The position numbers and the translations under genes are program-made. From assembly GCA_000697335.1 (NCBI GenBank), contig JNEM01006290.1, positions 1 through 13,498 of the forward strand: DNA of 13,498 nucleotides. The letters run 5' to 3'. The notes beneath the pieces were generated by a model. That model saw only the letters and a list, made by a program, of their open reading frames with translations, did no database searches and was not told where the DNA came from. Shown one piece after another: positions 1 through 9,557 of this stretch (position 1 is its first letter; each line of letters starts with the position of its first letter). The DNA is from Conidiobolus incongruus B7586 (Eukaryota; Entomophthoromycota; Entomophthoromycetes; Entomophthorales; Conidiobolaceae).

Positions 1-142
1 CCCAGCAATAAATTGTTGATTTAGATAATGCTTCATTACCAAAAGCTGTTTGTAAATTTTGAATGATTTTAGAGGGTTTGTGGTTAAGTTTTACTGATAC
101 TAAAATAAAAGACTTTTGATGGTCACTATTTGGTTTAAGCAT
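1..142 (-). CDS. Mariner-like (Tc1/mariner superfamily) transposase, N-terminal part, cut by the window edge
   Basis: An open frame runs leftwards from an ATG at 142-140 off the window, giving 47 complete codons. Residues 24-47 look like the helix-turn-helix of mariner-type transposases: an Ile-Ile-Gln-Asn-Leu-Gln helix is followed by AFGNEALSKSTIYCW, which fits the family pattern of a Phe-Gly-(acidic)-Ala-Leu-Ser-x-Ser-Thr turn ending in an aromatic residue and Trp. In the family this domain binds the element's terminal inverted repeat, and the catalytic DDE/D domain, here outside the window, performs cut-and-paste transposition into TA dinucleotides. The visible part contains no stop, so I cannot tell whether the copy is intact. 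The upstream side (143-196) should hold one terminal repeat, but the partner end is not available for comparison. Other HTH transposases with a similar N-terminus are possible. The call rests on motif recognition of a short stretch. Confidence 0.6.
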   Translation of the reverse strand, partial: MLKPNSDHQKSFILVSVKLNHKPSKIIQNLQTAFGNEALSKSTIYCW

Positions 143-989
143 GATTAAATTAAACAACTAATTTTAAAAAATTCATTTTTTAATCAAAAAAATTATTATA
201 TATATATATATATATATAATTCAAAACTATTTATTTTCCTATTTGTTTTGTATATATTTGCTTATTTGAAACTAATAATATGTTTGAAAAATCAGAAATT
301 AAAAAATTTCCCATTTCTTCAATTCCATGGTAATAAAATATAGATTCAAATAGTTTTATTATTGAACCCTTAAATATAATATTATTAATTTAAAATTATG
401 TTTTTTTGAGCACATAGTTCTATACAAATTATATCAAACTATGAACTTCAAATTCATTTGAACATACTGCAAAACATTATAATTGCTTAATAATATTATT
501 TTATTAATTGACTTATCTCGAGCTTATTATATGGAATTGTGAAAGGACTTGTGAATATTTCGAAACATTGAAACCTTGAAAATAAAAGAATAAAATTTTG
601 GAATATTAGTATGATTATAATGATGAAAATATACGATGGTTACATAAAAGGTTAAATATTAACAAGATTATTAATAAATATTTGAAAATATTTGATAGAA
701 TTTTATATTAACATTGTGAATATTTAATAATTATTTAAGTTATGGTTATATTTTTAGAAAATATTTTAACAGTTTAAATTTAAAAGAATATAGAAAATAT
801 TATTATAATAATATATTAAGAATAATGATAAAAAAATTAGAAATAAGAAAATTATTATGAAAATCTTGTAAAAGAAAAACAAATGAAAATAATAACTAAT
901 ATTAAGTAGTAAATTACTAAAAAATATGAAAAATTTGAATAAAGTAAGAATCTTTGCAAAAAGAGAATTATTAAAATAAATTAATAATG
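143..989. other. AT-rich gap with no recognised gene
   Basis: No reading frame of note and no RNA gene is visible. The left part, up to about 219, probably includes the 5' flank and terminus of the mariner-like element. The remainder is low-complexity A/T sequence. A minus-strand open frame crosses 766-989 only because the sequence is so AT-rich that it encodes runs of Phe, Ile, Leu and Tyr. Confidence 0.6.
197..218. repeat. (TA)11 microsatellite
   Basis: Eleven uninterrupted TA units are seen directly. The repeat lies 55 bases beyond the start codon of the mariner-like transposase. Because that family inserts at TA, the repeat could be the insertion target, but this is only inferred. Confidence 0.9.
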
Positions 990-999
990 TTGTCGCGGT

Positions 1000-1423
1000 T
1001 ATTAGCTCCTTGAGTGTCTTCGAGGATACTGACACAGCGATTGTGTAGGCCAGATTGTGAAACATCGTGCCTACAAACTGAGGTAGGTTACCGATGATCA
1101 GTTCCCAGACCATCCGACTGATTATTGTTGAATGGGGCGTTGAAGAGGGCGACTAAATTAGTAGCAGCAGTGGCAGTATGAGTATTTGACATGCTAAGAA
1201 GGCAAAATCACAGAACATCAATAGGAATAGATGTAGAACGGATAATTGAATATGTCTCGAGTGAAGCTATAGGTGACTCCTTGAGTATGCTCGGAAGCAG
1301 GTTTCGAGCAGAAAAATAAGGCTTACTTGTAAATTAGAAAAAAGAAAGAGTCTTCTTTTGAATTGAGTGAGAAGTGTTAGCAAAAGTAGGCAATGGCAAA
1401 TGAATAGCGTGGTTGTAAGACAT
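1000..1423 (-). pseudogene. Coding-like remnant or cryptic small transcription unit, unrecognised
   Basis: From about 990 to 1570 the G+C content rises well above that of the flanks, as it does over the real genes here. On the minus strand an ATG at 1423-1421 opens MSYNHAIHLPLPTFANTSHS and a second ATG at 1192-1190 opens MSNTHTATAATNLVALFNAP, each with ordinary protein composition, but no frame stays open for long. A TATA-like box (minus strand, 1483-1475) lies 60 bases before the first ATG. A splice-acceptor-like pyrimidine stretch ending in CTTCTTAG sits one base before the second ATG; the first intron of the gene at 9558 ends in the same octamer. The ten bases CTCCTTGAGT occur twice, at 1006-1015 and 1277-1286. 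It may be a decayed gene, a spliced or non-coding transcript, or a fossil element near the tRNA. I recognise no family. Confidence 0.3.
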
Positions 1424-1474
1424 GTAAATATTATGATATCAAGAGTTTAGAGCTTTATTCACAACTGGTTGGAA

Positions 1475-1483
1475 TTATTTATA
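1475..1483 (-). promoter_or_regulatory. Possible TATA box of the 1000-1423 island
   Basis: The minus strand reads TATAAATAA here, 60 bases upstream of the ATG at 1423 and within DNA less AT-rich than most of the window. The spacing resembles that of the other two protein genes. Chance matches are common in this genome, so the call is weak. Confidence 0.25.
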
Positions 1484-1571
1484 TGGCTAAACTGAGAAGT
1501 TTGGTGATTTGATAGTGATTTTTGAGTGAGAGAAGGTATCAATTAGATAACAATTGTCACAAACGTAGTAG

Positions 1572-1642
1572 GCCGTTGTAGTATAGTGGTAGTACGAAGC
1601 GTTGTGGCCGCTCAGACCGCGGTTCGATTCCGCGCAACGGCA
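1572..1642 (+). tRNA. tRNA-His (anticodon GUG)
   Basis: The 71-nt gene folds into a full cloverleaf. The acceptor stem is GCCGTTG with CAACGGC, all seven pairs intact. The D-stem 1581-1584 pairs with 1592-1595 around AGTGGTA. The anticodon loop is TTGTGGC with GTG at 1604-1606, the variable loop has 4 nt, and the T-stem CGCGG/CCGCG closes TTCGATT. The discriminator is A, as in eukaryotic cytosolic tRNA-His. The Pol III promoters are internal: an A box at 1579-1589 (TAGTATAGTGG) and a perfect B box at 1621-1631 (GGTTCGATTCC). There is no intron. The outermost anticodon-stem pair is a mismatch (A1597 with C1613). The base just before the gene is G, which matches the G-1 that this tRNA carries when mature, although eukaryotes normally add it after transcription. 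Confidence 0.96.
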
Positions 1643-1649
1643 TTCAAAA

Positions 1650-1654
1650 TTTTT
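1650..1654 (+). terminator. RNA polymerase III terminator of tRNA-His
   Basis: A run of five T residues starts 8 bases after the discriminator base. This is the usual Pol III stop signal. A second, longer T run beginning about 15 bases further on could act as a backup. Confidence 0.8.
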
Positions 1655-3672
1655 CGTTTGAGTTTTTTTAATTAATTTTTTACCTATTTTTGTTAATTCT
1701 ATAAAATTTCTGACTCATAATGTCCTTATTTAATATTCATTAAACAATATCTTATAGTCTATTTTACATTTTAAATTTGGCATTTATACTTTATTAAATA
1801 AGAACTCTAACTTAAAATCTTCAATAATCCAATATAATTATTTCCTCGTCATAAACAATATTTTGCTTTTATATATTTATATTCTGTTAGAATAACATTT
1901 AATATAAAGAACAATTCAAATTTTGAACAAATTTCCCTGAGCTATAGTTAATGAAAAACAGTATTTCATTACAATATTGTATATATTTGTATTAATAAAA
2001 TATAATTTCATTCAATAATTTGATATCTGAGCATATGAATTATTTGCACATTATTTGTTTTTTATAAGACAATTTTTGGATGATAAATTTCAAATATTAT
2101 TAATATTAAAGTAAATTTGTTTTATTTCAGTGATTTTTAAGTAATTTCATAACATAATGTAACAAAATCTGTAAGATTTTGCCAATTTATATATAAAGCT
2201 TGGAATTTTAATAAAAATACAGTATTCTTTTTAATTTTACTCCTCATTCTATTCTAAGTTAGCCCTTTAATTATAAAAATTACACAATTTGAATAATGTG
2301 AAATTTCAAAAGTCATTAAATAGTCAAAATAATTTTTGTATATCTTAAAATATATTTATCAAAAAATATTTTAATATTGTGGTTTACCCTTTAAATATTT
2401 ATTTCAATTTCTGAACATTTACTTATTCAATATTTAATTCTTTTCGAAATTAATTTTAATTAATTTACTTAATACTAGTCAAATGTTCATTTTGATTAAA
2501 TCAATAGGCTCATTTATTGAAATAACTATTTAATTATTATTTACAAACTTTATAAGTCTTTGTTGAACTATTTTAGTTATTATATGATTAGAATATAATA
2601 TATTTAGAATATGGGATTTAGTTTTCTATATTGCTTGAAAATAATGGTACAAAATAATGAAGCTATCATATTTAGTTGGAGGTGGAAATAATATTTATCG
2701 GTTAGATTAATTAAGAATCAACTAAGTGATATTGACTTAATATATTTTTGAAAAAGTTTAGAAATGAAGTAGTTTTAAAATAAATTTATGTGAATCAGGG
2801 ATAACACGTGTTTTTGGACTCTAACCAATTCTCTAGATTTATCTATAATATTTTGTAAGTATTCAAGGTTTTTACTAACCCCTTTTCATGACGAAAATTC
2901 ATTTAATTTTTATTAGTTACCTTAGGTCTGTATTAGTAGTAGTTATTATCCGAAATTTAACATTAATACCACATTAAGCTCAATAATGTTACAGGAATAA
3001 TGAATTTTATTCACTTTGAATATTTTAATTTACAGCTGTATTACGTAATATTGAAAAATTTGGATAAAAATGAGATTAGAATTTATATAGAACCCGAAAA
3101 TAGAATTATCAGTCTTGTGATAAACTAGCGAATATTATTATAATACATTGTGAAGTTTAATTTAATCGATTACCATTCAATTATTCATATTAAAAAACAA
3201 TTCTAATTATTAACTTCTGAATAAGAAATACTGATAAATACAAAATCTAATAAGGCTGCAAAGCCACTAAATATAAATCAACTGATTTTTAAAATAACTA
3301 AAACCCTTAACCTTTTTTAATCTGAAACAATTACCACTCTCTATATCCCTGACTCCCTTTGTTCTCCTTTAAAAACAGTCTAAATCAAGTAAAAAATATG
3401 TTGTTGATCAGTGTCATGTAAATTATAAACAAATTAAAAAATTATTATATTTGACGATGAATAAAGAATAAAGAGAAAGATTAGTCGCAATTTATTATAT
3501 TTGTGGATTCATTTTAGGTTATTATTATGTTATTTTACAGTGAATTAGTTAAATTGTTAAAGTACAATAAAATGTTCTGATAATTGAGGCTATTCGGGCA
3601 ATTGATTAGTATCAGAAAAGTATGTTTTGTAATGTTTTTAAGCTATATCGAACAAATAAAATAGTAGCTGAA
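1655..3672. other. About 2 kb gene-free AT-rich spacer
   Basis: No open frame of useful length, RNA gene or clear repeat is visible. A pyrimidine-rich, slightly less AT-rich stretch lies near 3330-3370. The right end must contain the 3' untranslated region and polyadenylation signal of the minus-strand gene ending at 3673. I could not single out a signal, because A/T-rich hexamers are everywhere. Confidence 0.6.
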
Positions 3673-4995
3673 TTAATTTTTAGTAGCCTGGTCTGGGAAA
3701 TGATTGTTGATATCCCAGATAATAATTTGTCTCATTTGCAGAAATTGTTGATTGCTTGGTTTGCTGATCCAAGAGGTTAGAATAGCTGGAGCAAGACCAT
3801 ATTCAACGGGAAGGCCATACAATAAATATGTAAGTCTACGTGCATATCTGATTTGGTCAAATTTAGTGTATCCTAAACGTTTAAGGCAAGCATAAGCGAA
3901 GTTAGGTAATCTGGATTGGTCTCTGTGGCGTTTTAATAACAAACCGAGGCGGTAGTTGAGGTAATTATAACCACCTGCATTATACAGTCCATGTTGAGCT
4001 AATCCTTGACTTGCTGGTTGTGTGGGAGTAGAATTGTGGCGCAAATCCATAATGCCAGTTAACAAAAAAGTGGCTTCTTCTCTCCAGTTTCTGAACTTCC
4101 AAGGATAACTCACCTGTGGAATAGGTCTACGATAATTTTTGGTCATTGTTTTAACAAATTGACCAAATTCAGTTACATCCATTGCGTTAGTACCAAGAAG
4201 GTGAGGACTGACAAGATGTATGGGGAAAACGGTTGAGTTAAAGGCTTCATTTGGCTGAACTGTAATAGGAATATTCTCAGACAGGTCAAGCTTGGCAGAT
4301 TTGGCGGCGTTGAGACGAGAAATCAAATATTCTACAGATAATTGAGCTCCATCGCCTTTTTGGAGTTCAAATGAAAAACAGGTAGCTTTAGAAGCTGCCT
4401 TAGACTTGGACGGCTGCTCTTCTTTTGTTGAGGGATCAGAGTCAAAGCCTGAAGACACTACGGATATGGAAGACGCTGGACTAGAAGCATCATACGAGAG
4501 ATTGACTATTTCTTCATCCTTAATATTTTGTTCACTATTAGCTAGCTGATTGGCAGCTGGTCCAAAAGAGGGTGAAAAACCAGAGCTTTGCGTTGAAGGA
4601 GTTGGAATAGTTTCTGAGTCTTGAGAAGAGGCGCGATATTTGGATCGAGTATTCTGTGACTTGGTCTTTTTATCAGCAATTTTTCCATTAGACGAATTCT
4701 GTTTGTTGGCGAGCACAAGATGCTTTTCGAGAGAAATGGTGTTATTATCTTGAATAAGTAAAATATCTTGATCACCAAAGACTACATCGTCGATTTGATT
4801 TTGTCTCATCAATGTAAGAAGCTGATTTAATATAGGAGCAAACGTCTTTTTGACATCCTGAGTAGTGGAGCTTCTAGTTTTTGTGATTTTTGACGATATA
4901 ACTCCTTTGGCAGAGGATGTGTGTTTTTGACTGGGTTGACTAGTGTTTAATTTATAAAGATTATTAGATACATTTTTCGAGTTGATATTGCTCAT
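3673..4995 (-). CDS. Orphan 440-residue protein, function unknown
   Basis: This is a single uninterrupted frame of 441 codons including the stop. It could be extended 14 codons upstream, but only to a TTG, so the ATG at 4995-4993 (minus-strand context ATAATGAG, with A at -3) is the likely start. Residues 1-45 and about 86-205 are rich in Ser, Thr, Lys, Gln and Asn and look disordered. A short helical island at about 45-80 (Leu/Ile/Met-rich, then acidic) separates them. Residues 206-440 look globular, with many aromatics: a Trp pair at 299 and 304 in YPWKFRNW, a Gly/Tyr/Asn-rich turn at 346-360, a basic KRHRDQSR patch, RLTYLLYGLP at 387-396 and Trp at 409 and 427. I see no signal peptide, membrane segment, zinc knuckle or catalytic signature. 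The G+C content is far above the flanks. Intronless structure and the lack of recognisable relatives would fit a lineage-specific gene or a mobile-element-derived protein, but neither is shown. Confidence 0.75.
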   Translation of the reverse strand: MSNINSKNVSNNLYKLNTSQPSQKHTSSAKGVISSKITKTRSSTTQDVKKTFAPILNQLLTLMRQNQIDDVVFGDQDILLIQDNNTISLEKHLVLANKQNSSNGKIADKKTKSQNTRSKYRASSQDSETIPTPSTQSSGFSPSFGPAANQLANSEQNIKDEEIVNLSYDASSPASSISVVSSGFDSDPSTKEEQPSKSKAASKATCFSFELQKGDGAQLSVEYLISRLNAAKSAKLDLSENIPITVQPNEAFNSTVFPIHLVSPHLLGTNAMDVTEFGQFVKTMTKNYRRPIPQVSYPWKFRNWREEATFLLTGIMDLRHNSTPTQPASQGLAQHGLYNAGGYNYLNYRLGLLLKRHRDQSRLPNFAYACLKRLGYTKFDQIRYARRLTYLLYGLPVEYGLAPAILTSWISKPSNQQFLQMRQIIIWDINNHFPDQATKN

Positions 4996-5088
4996 TATAA
5001 AAAAGAAAATAATTAGTAAATTTAAATAAAAATACAAAGAGAAAAAATACGTAAAATAACTTGAATTGAATTGACTGTCTCATAGGGG

Positions 5089-5096
5089 TATTTATA
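5089..5096 (-). promoter_or_regulatory. TATA box of the orphan gene
   Basis: The minus strand reads TATAAATA followed by CCCC, about 100 bases upstream of the ATG at 4995. The G/C bases directly after the box make it stand out from the general A/T background. Transcription would be expected to begin near 5060-5070, which leaves out the TTG extension of the frame only in part. The 11-base unit TAAATACCCCT that overlaps the box recurs at 5183-5193. Confidence 0.55.
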
Positions 5097-5155
5097 CTAA
5101 TAAAAGGTTAAAACTGATCCCTTCAATTGATGTGTGTAAAAACTATTCTTCATAA

Positions 5156-5160
5156 CCAAT
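5156..5160 (+). promoter_or_regulatory. CCAAT box upstream of the orphan gene
   Basis: CCAATCAGA occurs 60 bases upstream (gene sense) of the TATA box, in reverse orientation to the gene. Fungal HAP/NF-Y complexes bind CCAAT in either orientation at about this distance. The motif is short, so the function is inferred. Confidence 0.35.
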
Positions 5161-7920
5161 CAGAATGATGAATATCTTTATCAGGGGTATTTAATAAGCT
5201 CGAATGACGAAGTTATCATAATATGATTGGATCATTTTTAATCTTTAAATATCCATTCAATTATTTGGCAAGGTGAAATGATTTCAAAATGAATCAAAAA
5301 TGGGTTAGATTTCAATGTTTAGAATATTGACAAAATAAACTAGCTAGAGCTCTCTATCCTCTAATTCTTCAATTTAGCAAAAGATCATCGTAAATTATCG
5401 ATCTGAAGCTATTTTAATTTCTTTTATGAATATCATATTGACTATATGTAATATCTCCTTTGCACTTCCAATTTGTTAGCTAATGACCTCCAAGCTAAGA
5501 ATTCACCAAACGCTCACCCCACATTTTTGTTTCTTGCGTTAACATTAAAACATACATATTCTAATTTAGGTAGTGTTACTCTATCCCTAATCATTAAGAT
5601 ATTCAGCTATCATTAACAAAATATAAGATCCAATATAACTCCACTTATCAAACACTCTTTATATCGTATCCAATCCCCCTATTTTATATCCCTTAACTCT
5701 TTTTATATGAAATATATCATTATTCATGGCTGATTCTTTTAATATTAATTATCTTTTATTATGATTTTATAGCAAAATAGGAATTGATTGGTATATAAAA
5801 TTAGTCACATAAATTTCCTTTACTCTTCATTTTTATATTTTATAACCATATTTACTATAAAAATAATATATAATCATTAATAAAAATAATATTCAATTTA
5901 ATTATAACATCAAAAATGGTGACTGATTAATTGAGATGTGTGTAAACTTTTTATCCATTAAATTAATAAAATTTTAATTTATTGATCCCTAATAATTATC
6001 CTTTCTAATTGTATTGATAAATTAACACAATATAAAGATTCCATAAACAAGAAATATAAATGATGATTTTAAATAAACTAGTAATATTTTTTGTCTTAAT
6101 TTTTACACTTCTCCTTTTATAAAGCTTAAAAATTATAAATATTTTTCGAAATTTTTGGTGTGGGTGTTCGAATTTGTTTATTAAATTATTGTGTATTATA
6201 ATATGCTTTACTGTGATTGGTTAACTTAGTGTTAGTGACTGTTATTTTAAGATTTTACTGGTCAAAATCTTTAAAATAAAAATTTAAACAAAATTACGAA
6301 TAATATCAATGCTTTTCAACACGATATTAAAGTAGAAATATTATTATTCTTTATTTTTTAAGGATGTTTATTTTCTAAATTTAGATTCAATAAAATTGAT
6401 TTGCAATTTAAGTTTTGATTTAAGCAATAATCTACAATGATTAAGAAAAATATATTATATACAGCTATAATATAAAAAATTCGCTTATTCCAAGTTGATA
6501 CATCTGAAGTGCTAATATATCAATCAAAGCTATATTTGTATACTTCATAATAATTACAATATATATAATACTTGATATAATTTATTGTTTAACAAGAACT
6601 TGAAATAATTTATATTACTGAATCTAATTATAGCGTTTAAAAGTATTCCCCCACTACATTATAAACACATCCAATATAAAACTAAAATTTACTGAAGCTA
6701 ACTAAAAATTATAATTTTTTATATCAATTAATATTTGCAAATTTAAATATAATGATTAAGGTAATAAGTTTAATATTCGACTTTTGACTTTTCCAAAATA
6801 CATGTTTCCTTTGAGTTATCAGATTTAATATACTCATATTTTAAATTCAAATTTAACTTTATCAAATAAGCAATTTTGAAGGAGATTTCAGAAATATGAT
6901 TTTAATGTGTTGATATATTTACTTTAATATGTAAATTGAAAAATGGAATTTCCAAAATAGTTTATCAATTCTACGAAATATCATAAAAACTTCCTAATGT
7001 ATAAAACAGCGTCTAATCATATATTTTAAAAATTCATTCGATCTCCAAACTTGTCAAAGATTATCGTATCAACATGATAAATTTAAGACTGACTGCAAAT
7101 AATAATACCTAAATGTTTAACCATGTGAATAACTGGTAGTTGAGGGACATTGAACAATATTTCAATATTAACTGCATTCAATCCTTATATTATAAATTCA
7201 TCTAACAAATGACATTAACAAGAATTGGTTAAAATAACCATTGTATAAACTATTTTAAATGATATTATGAAAATTCGACCAATTAATAACATACCTTGAT
7301 AATGGTTAAATAGTTTCTTGGTTTTTTAAAATCTTTTAATGATAGATTTTTAATGCATTGAATCAAATTAACTTCTTAGATGATTTAATTATTATTTAGA
7401 TGTTATTCCATGAATAAATATTTCCAAATATGGAATCTATCCTACGAAATTATAATTTTTATAGTTCTACCATCGATTGAATATGGTTGAAGAGTTAAGT
7501 CTGAAATTTTAAAAATTGGATTTATGGTGTTTTTTCATTTTACTTTGATTATAATTTTAAGTGTATCTTAACATTAAATATATTTATAGTTATTTTTATA
7601 AAAGAAATATATAGATATTATTCCTTTTAGGCTTAAATGTATATGCATATATTTTAAAATTATAGTTTTAAAAACTTCCAAGAGAACTGTTCAATCTCTG
7701 AAACTTTGGTAGTATCTTGTTTACCAGCTAAAATTATTTGGATTTTCTAAATAACCTCTGATTCCAACTATATGATCCAAAATATTTTGACAATCTGAAA
7801 TATGATTCCTATTGAATCTTAATATTTTTTCCAATAATTACACTAGTATTTTTTGGTTAATGGATAATAATTATTTTATTTCAAAATATTTATATAATAT
7901 ATAATATAATTATGATGATT

Positions 7921-7943
7921 ATGATAGATGAATATGATAGATG
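7921..7943. repeat. Short direct repeat, ATGATAGATG twice
   Basis: Two identical ten-base copies (7921-7930 and 7934-7943) are separated by AAT, next to related TGATTATGA sequence. It looks like a small tandem duplication with no evident function. Confidence 0.85.
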
Positions 7944-8093
7944 CTATATAGCTACTTATAGCATTTTGCTAAGATAATATATTGCATATAAGTAAATATA
8001 AAAATATTCGTAATCAAATTTTATTCTTATTCAATAGTGAGTATAGATGTTATTAAATGCTTTAAAAAATATTTAATCATTAATCAACAAGAT

Positions 8094-8121
8094 TTAAAAT
8101 TATGTATATACATAATTTTAA
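8094..8121. repeat. 28-bp perfect palindrome
   Basis: The sequence is its own reverse complement over 28 bases with no spacer, centred between 8107 and 8108 on TATA. The core reads TTATGTATATACATAA. Flanking bases on both sides break the symmetry. It could extrude a cruciform or bind a dimeric protein; neither is shown. Confidence 0.9.
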
Positions 8122-8761
8122 TATAATTCAATTAGTAATTTATGTTTATATATTATCACAATATACACATTATAATTTTAGAATTGGTTACTAATTTCCA
8201 AATTTCCTATTTTGAAAAAACAATAAAGTATCTTTTTTACATGTTACACATTTATAATGCATGATATTGTAGCATAATACTATAAAAATAGAAAATCAAT
8301 TAACATATCAATTATCCTATAATAAAAAGAAATGGATATAAACTTTAAATATTCTATAAGCTTGATTGAAATTGAATCAAGAATTGACACTATTAGTTAA
8401 GTTGTTAATTTGGCTTTTGTATTCGAATTTTTAAATCATTTTGTTATTTTCATTTAAATAATCACCAACGATTTAAGCAAAATTTAAATTATTTAACCGA
8501 TTCAATATACCTTACACCAAAAAATTATAAACAATTATGCTCCAACTCATTATTAGATAACAAATATCAAATAGCAAGGTCTTTAGAATATGAAATATTC
8601 CAATGTTACCCATAATTCATATTGCGATTTGGAAATTTCAAAAATATTGAAAAACTGTATTGAAACATGTGAAAACGAAAAGCATTTACTTTTGGAATCT
8701 AGGAATATAAAATAATGAAAATATTAGTTGAACCATTTCTGAATATACAGCTAATTTTTAT

Positions 8762-8775
8762 TATATATATATATA
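8762..8775. repeat. (TA)7 microsatellite
   Basis: Seven uninterrupted TA units are seen directly in the long spacer. Confidence 0.85.
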
Positions 8776-9477
8776 GTTTCCAGAAATCATTTTCTCTGAT
8801 ATAATATTCCTTTTTGGTAATTTTATGAGTGAAAATCCTGTTTTTGGAATTTTAATTATGGTAGATTTATTAATTATTATGATTTATATATTGCATGATT
8901 ATTTCAATTCTTGATATTGAAAAATATATGGAAGGATTAAACTCTTTTTAAGAATATAAATACTAGATAATCTATAAAATATAATATAGAAGTGTTATCA
9001 TTAAATCTATAATTTATTTATATGAGAGATTTAATATATTTCAATTTTCTGAAATACTAAGGAATAAATTTACATATCAATACTGACTAATTTTCGAAAT
9101 AATTTAAACGTGTTAATTTGATATCATTAATAATATTTTGCCTATGGAGTATTAATTAAATAATTTATTTACAAATCCAAATAATAGACTGCTTTTATTT
9201 TCTACTCTAAACAAATTAATTAAAAAATCTATTTAATTCAAATAGTAAGAGAATACTTAGTACTCCTTATCTTCAATACAATATTTGATCTTACTAATAT
9301 ATTTATTTATTTCTAAACTCTTGTTTAGCAAATGATATGATTGGATAATAATCCCTTTTCCAATTTTAGTAATCCACACATTAGAAAACTGGTCATTTTG
9401 TCACAAACACTTAAATAATTTAGACGCAGCATTCATATTCGATCCAGTGGATTTCATGAAATCACCTTATGAAAAAG

Positions 9478-9483
9478 TATAAA
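9478..9483 (+). promoter_or_regulatory. Possible TATA box of the YSC84-like gene
   Basis: TATAAA lies 80 bases before the ATG at 9558 and is followed by a C/T-containing stretch where transcription could begin. A second candidate, TATAAAA at 9520-9526, is only 32 bases before the ATG, which would leave almost no leader. The AT-rich background makes both uncertain. Confidence 0.35.
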
Positions 9484-9557
9484 TTAAAACTAGAACCTGA
9501 CTTAAGCTTCATTACACTTTATAAAATTTCTTCAAGTTAATAATATCATAGAACACA

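Larger units (their letters stand above)
5097..9477. other. About 4.4 kb AT-rich spacer between divergent genes
   Basis: This lies between the promoter of the minus-strand orphan and that of the plus-strand YSC84-like gene. No convincing coding frame or RNA gene is visible. One C-rich patch at about 5460-5700 reaches about 45% G+C in its first 60 bases, with far more C than G on the plus strand, but all frames close quickly. The rest is about 20% G+C with scattered simple repeats and a 28-bp palindrome, listed separately. It could hide old, unrecognisable element copies. Confidence 0.55.

Noticed and set aside
766-1113. A 115-codon minus-strand open frame starting at 1113
   Set aside because: Most of it (766-985) is low-complexity A/T translated as Phe, Ile, Leu and Tyr runs; only the first 40 or so codons overlap the GC-rich island, and the frame differs from that of the ATG at 1192.
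1095-3712. TGGTCTGGGAA plus TGAT shared in inverted orientation between about 1097-1112 and 3698-3713
   Set aside because: One match of 15 in 16 bases with no extension on either side is about what chance allows in a window this size.
4542-4778. A 78-codon open frame inside the orphan gene
   Set aside because: It overlaps the 440-residue frame in another frame, has no promoter or family resemblance, and is most simply a shadow.
3673-4995. Assignment of the orphan protein as a retroelement Gag
   Set aside because: No zinc knuckle, protease, reverse transcriptase or terminal repeats were seen nearby; general composition alone is not enough.
4996-5037. Upstream 14-codon extension of the orphan gene
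   Set aside because: It begins at TTG, not ATG, encodes a hydrophobic AT-rich stretch, and lies close to the predicted transcription start. The ATG at 4995 is better.
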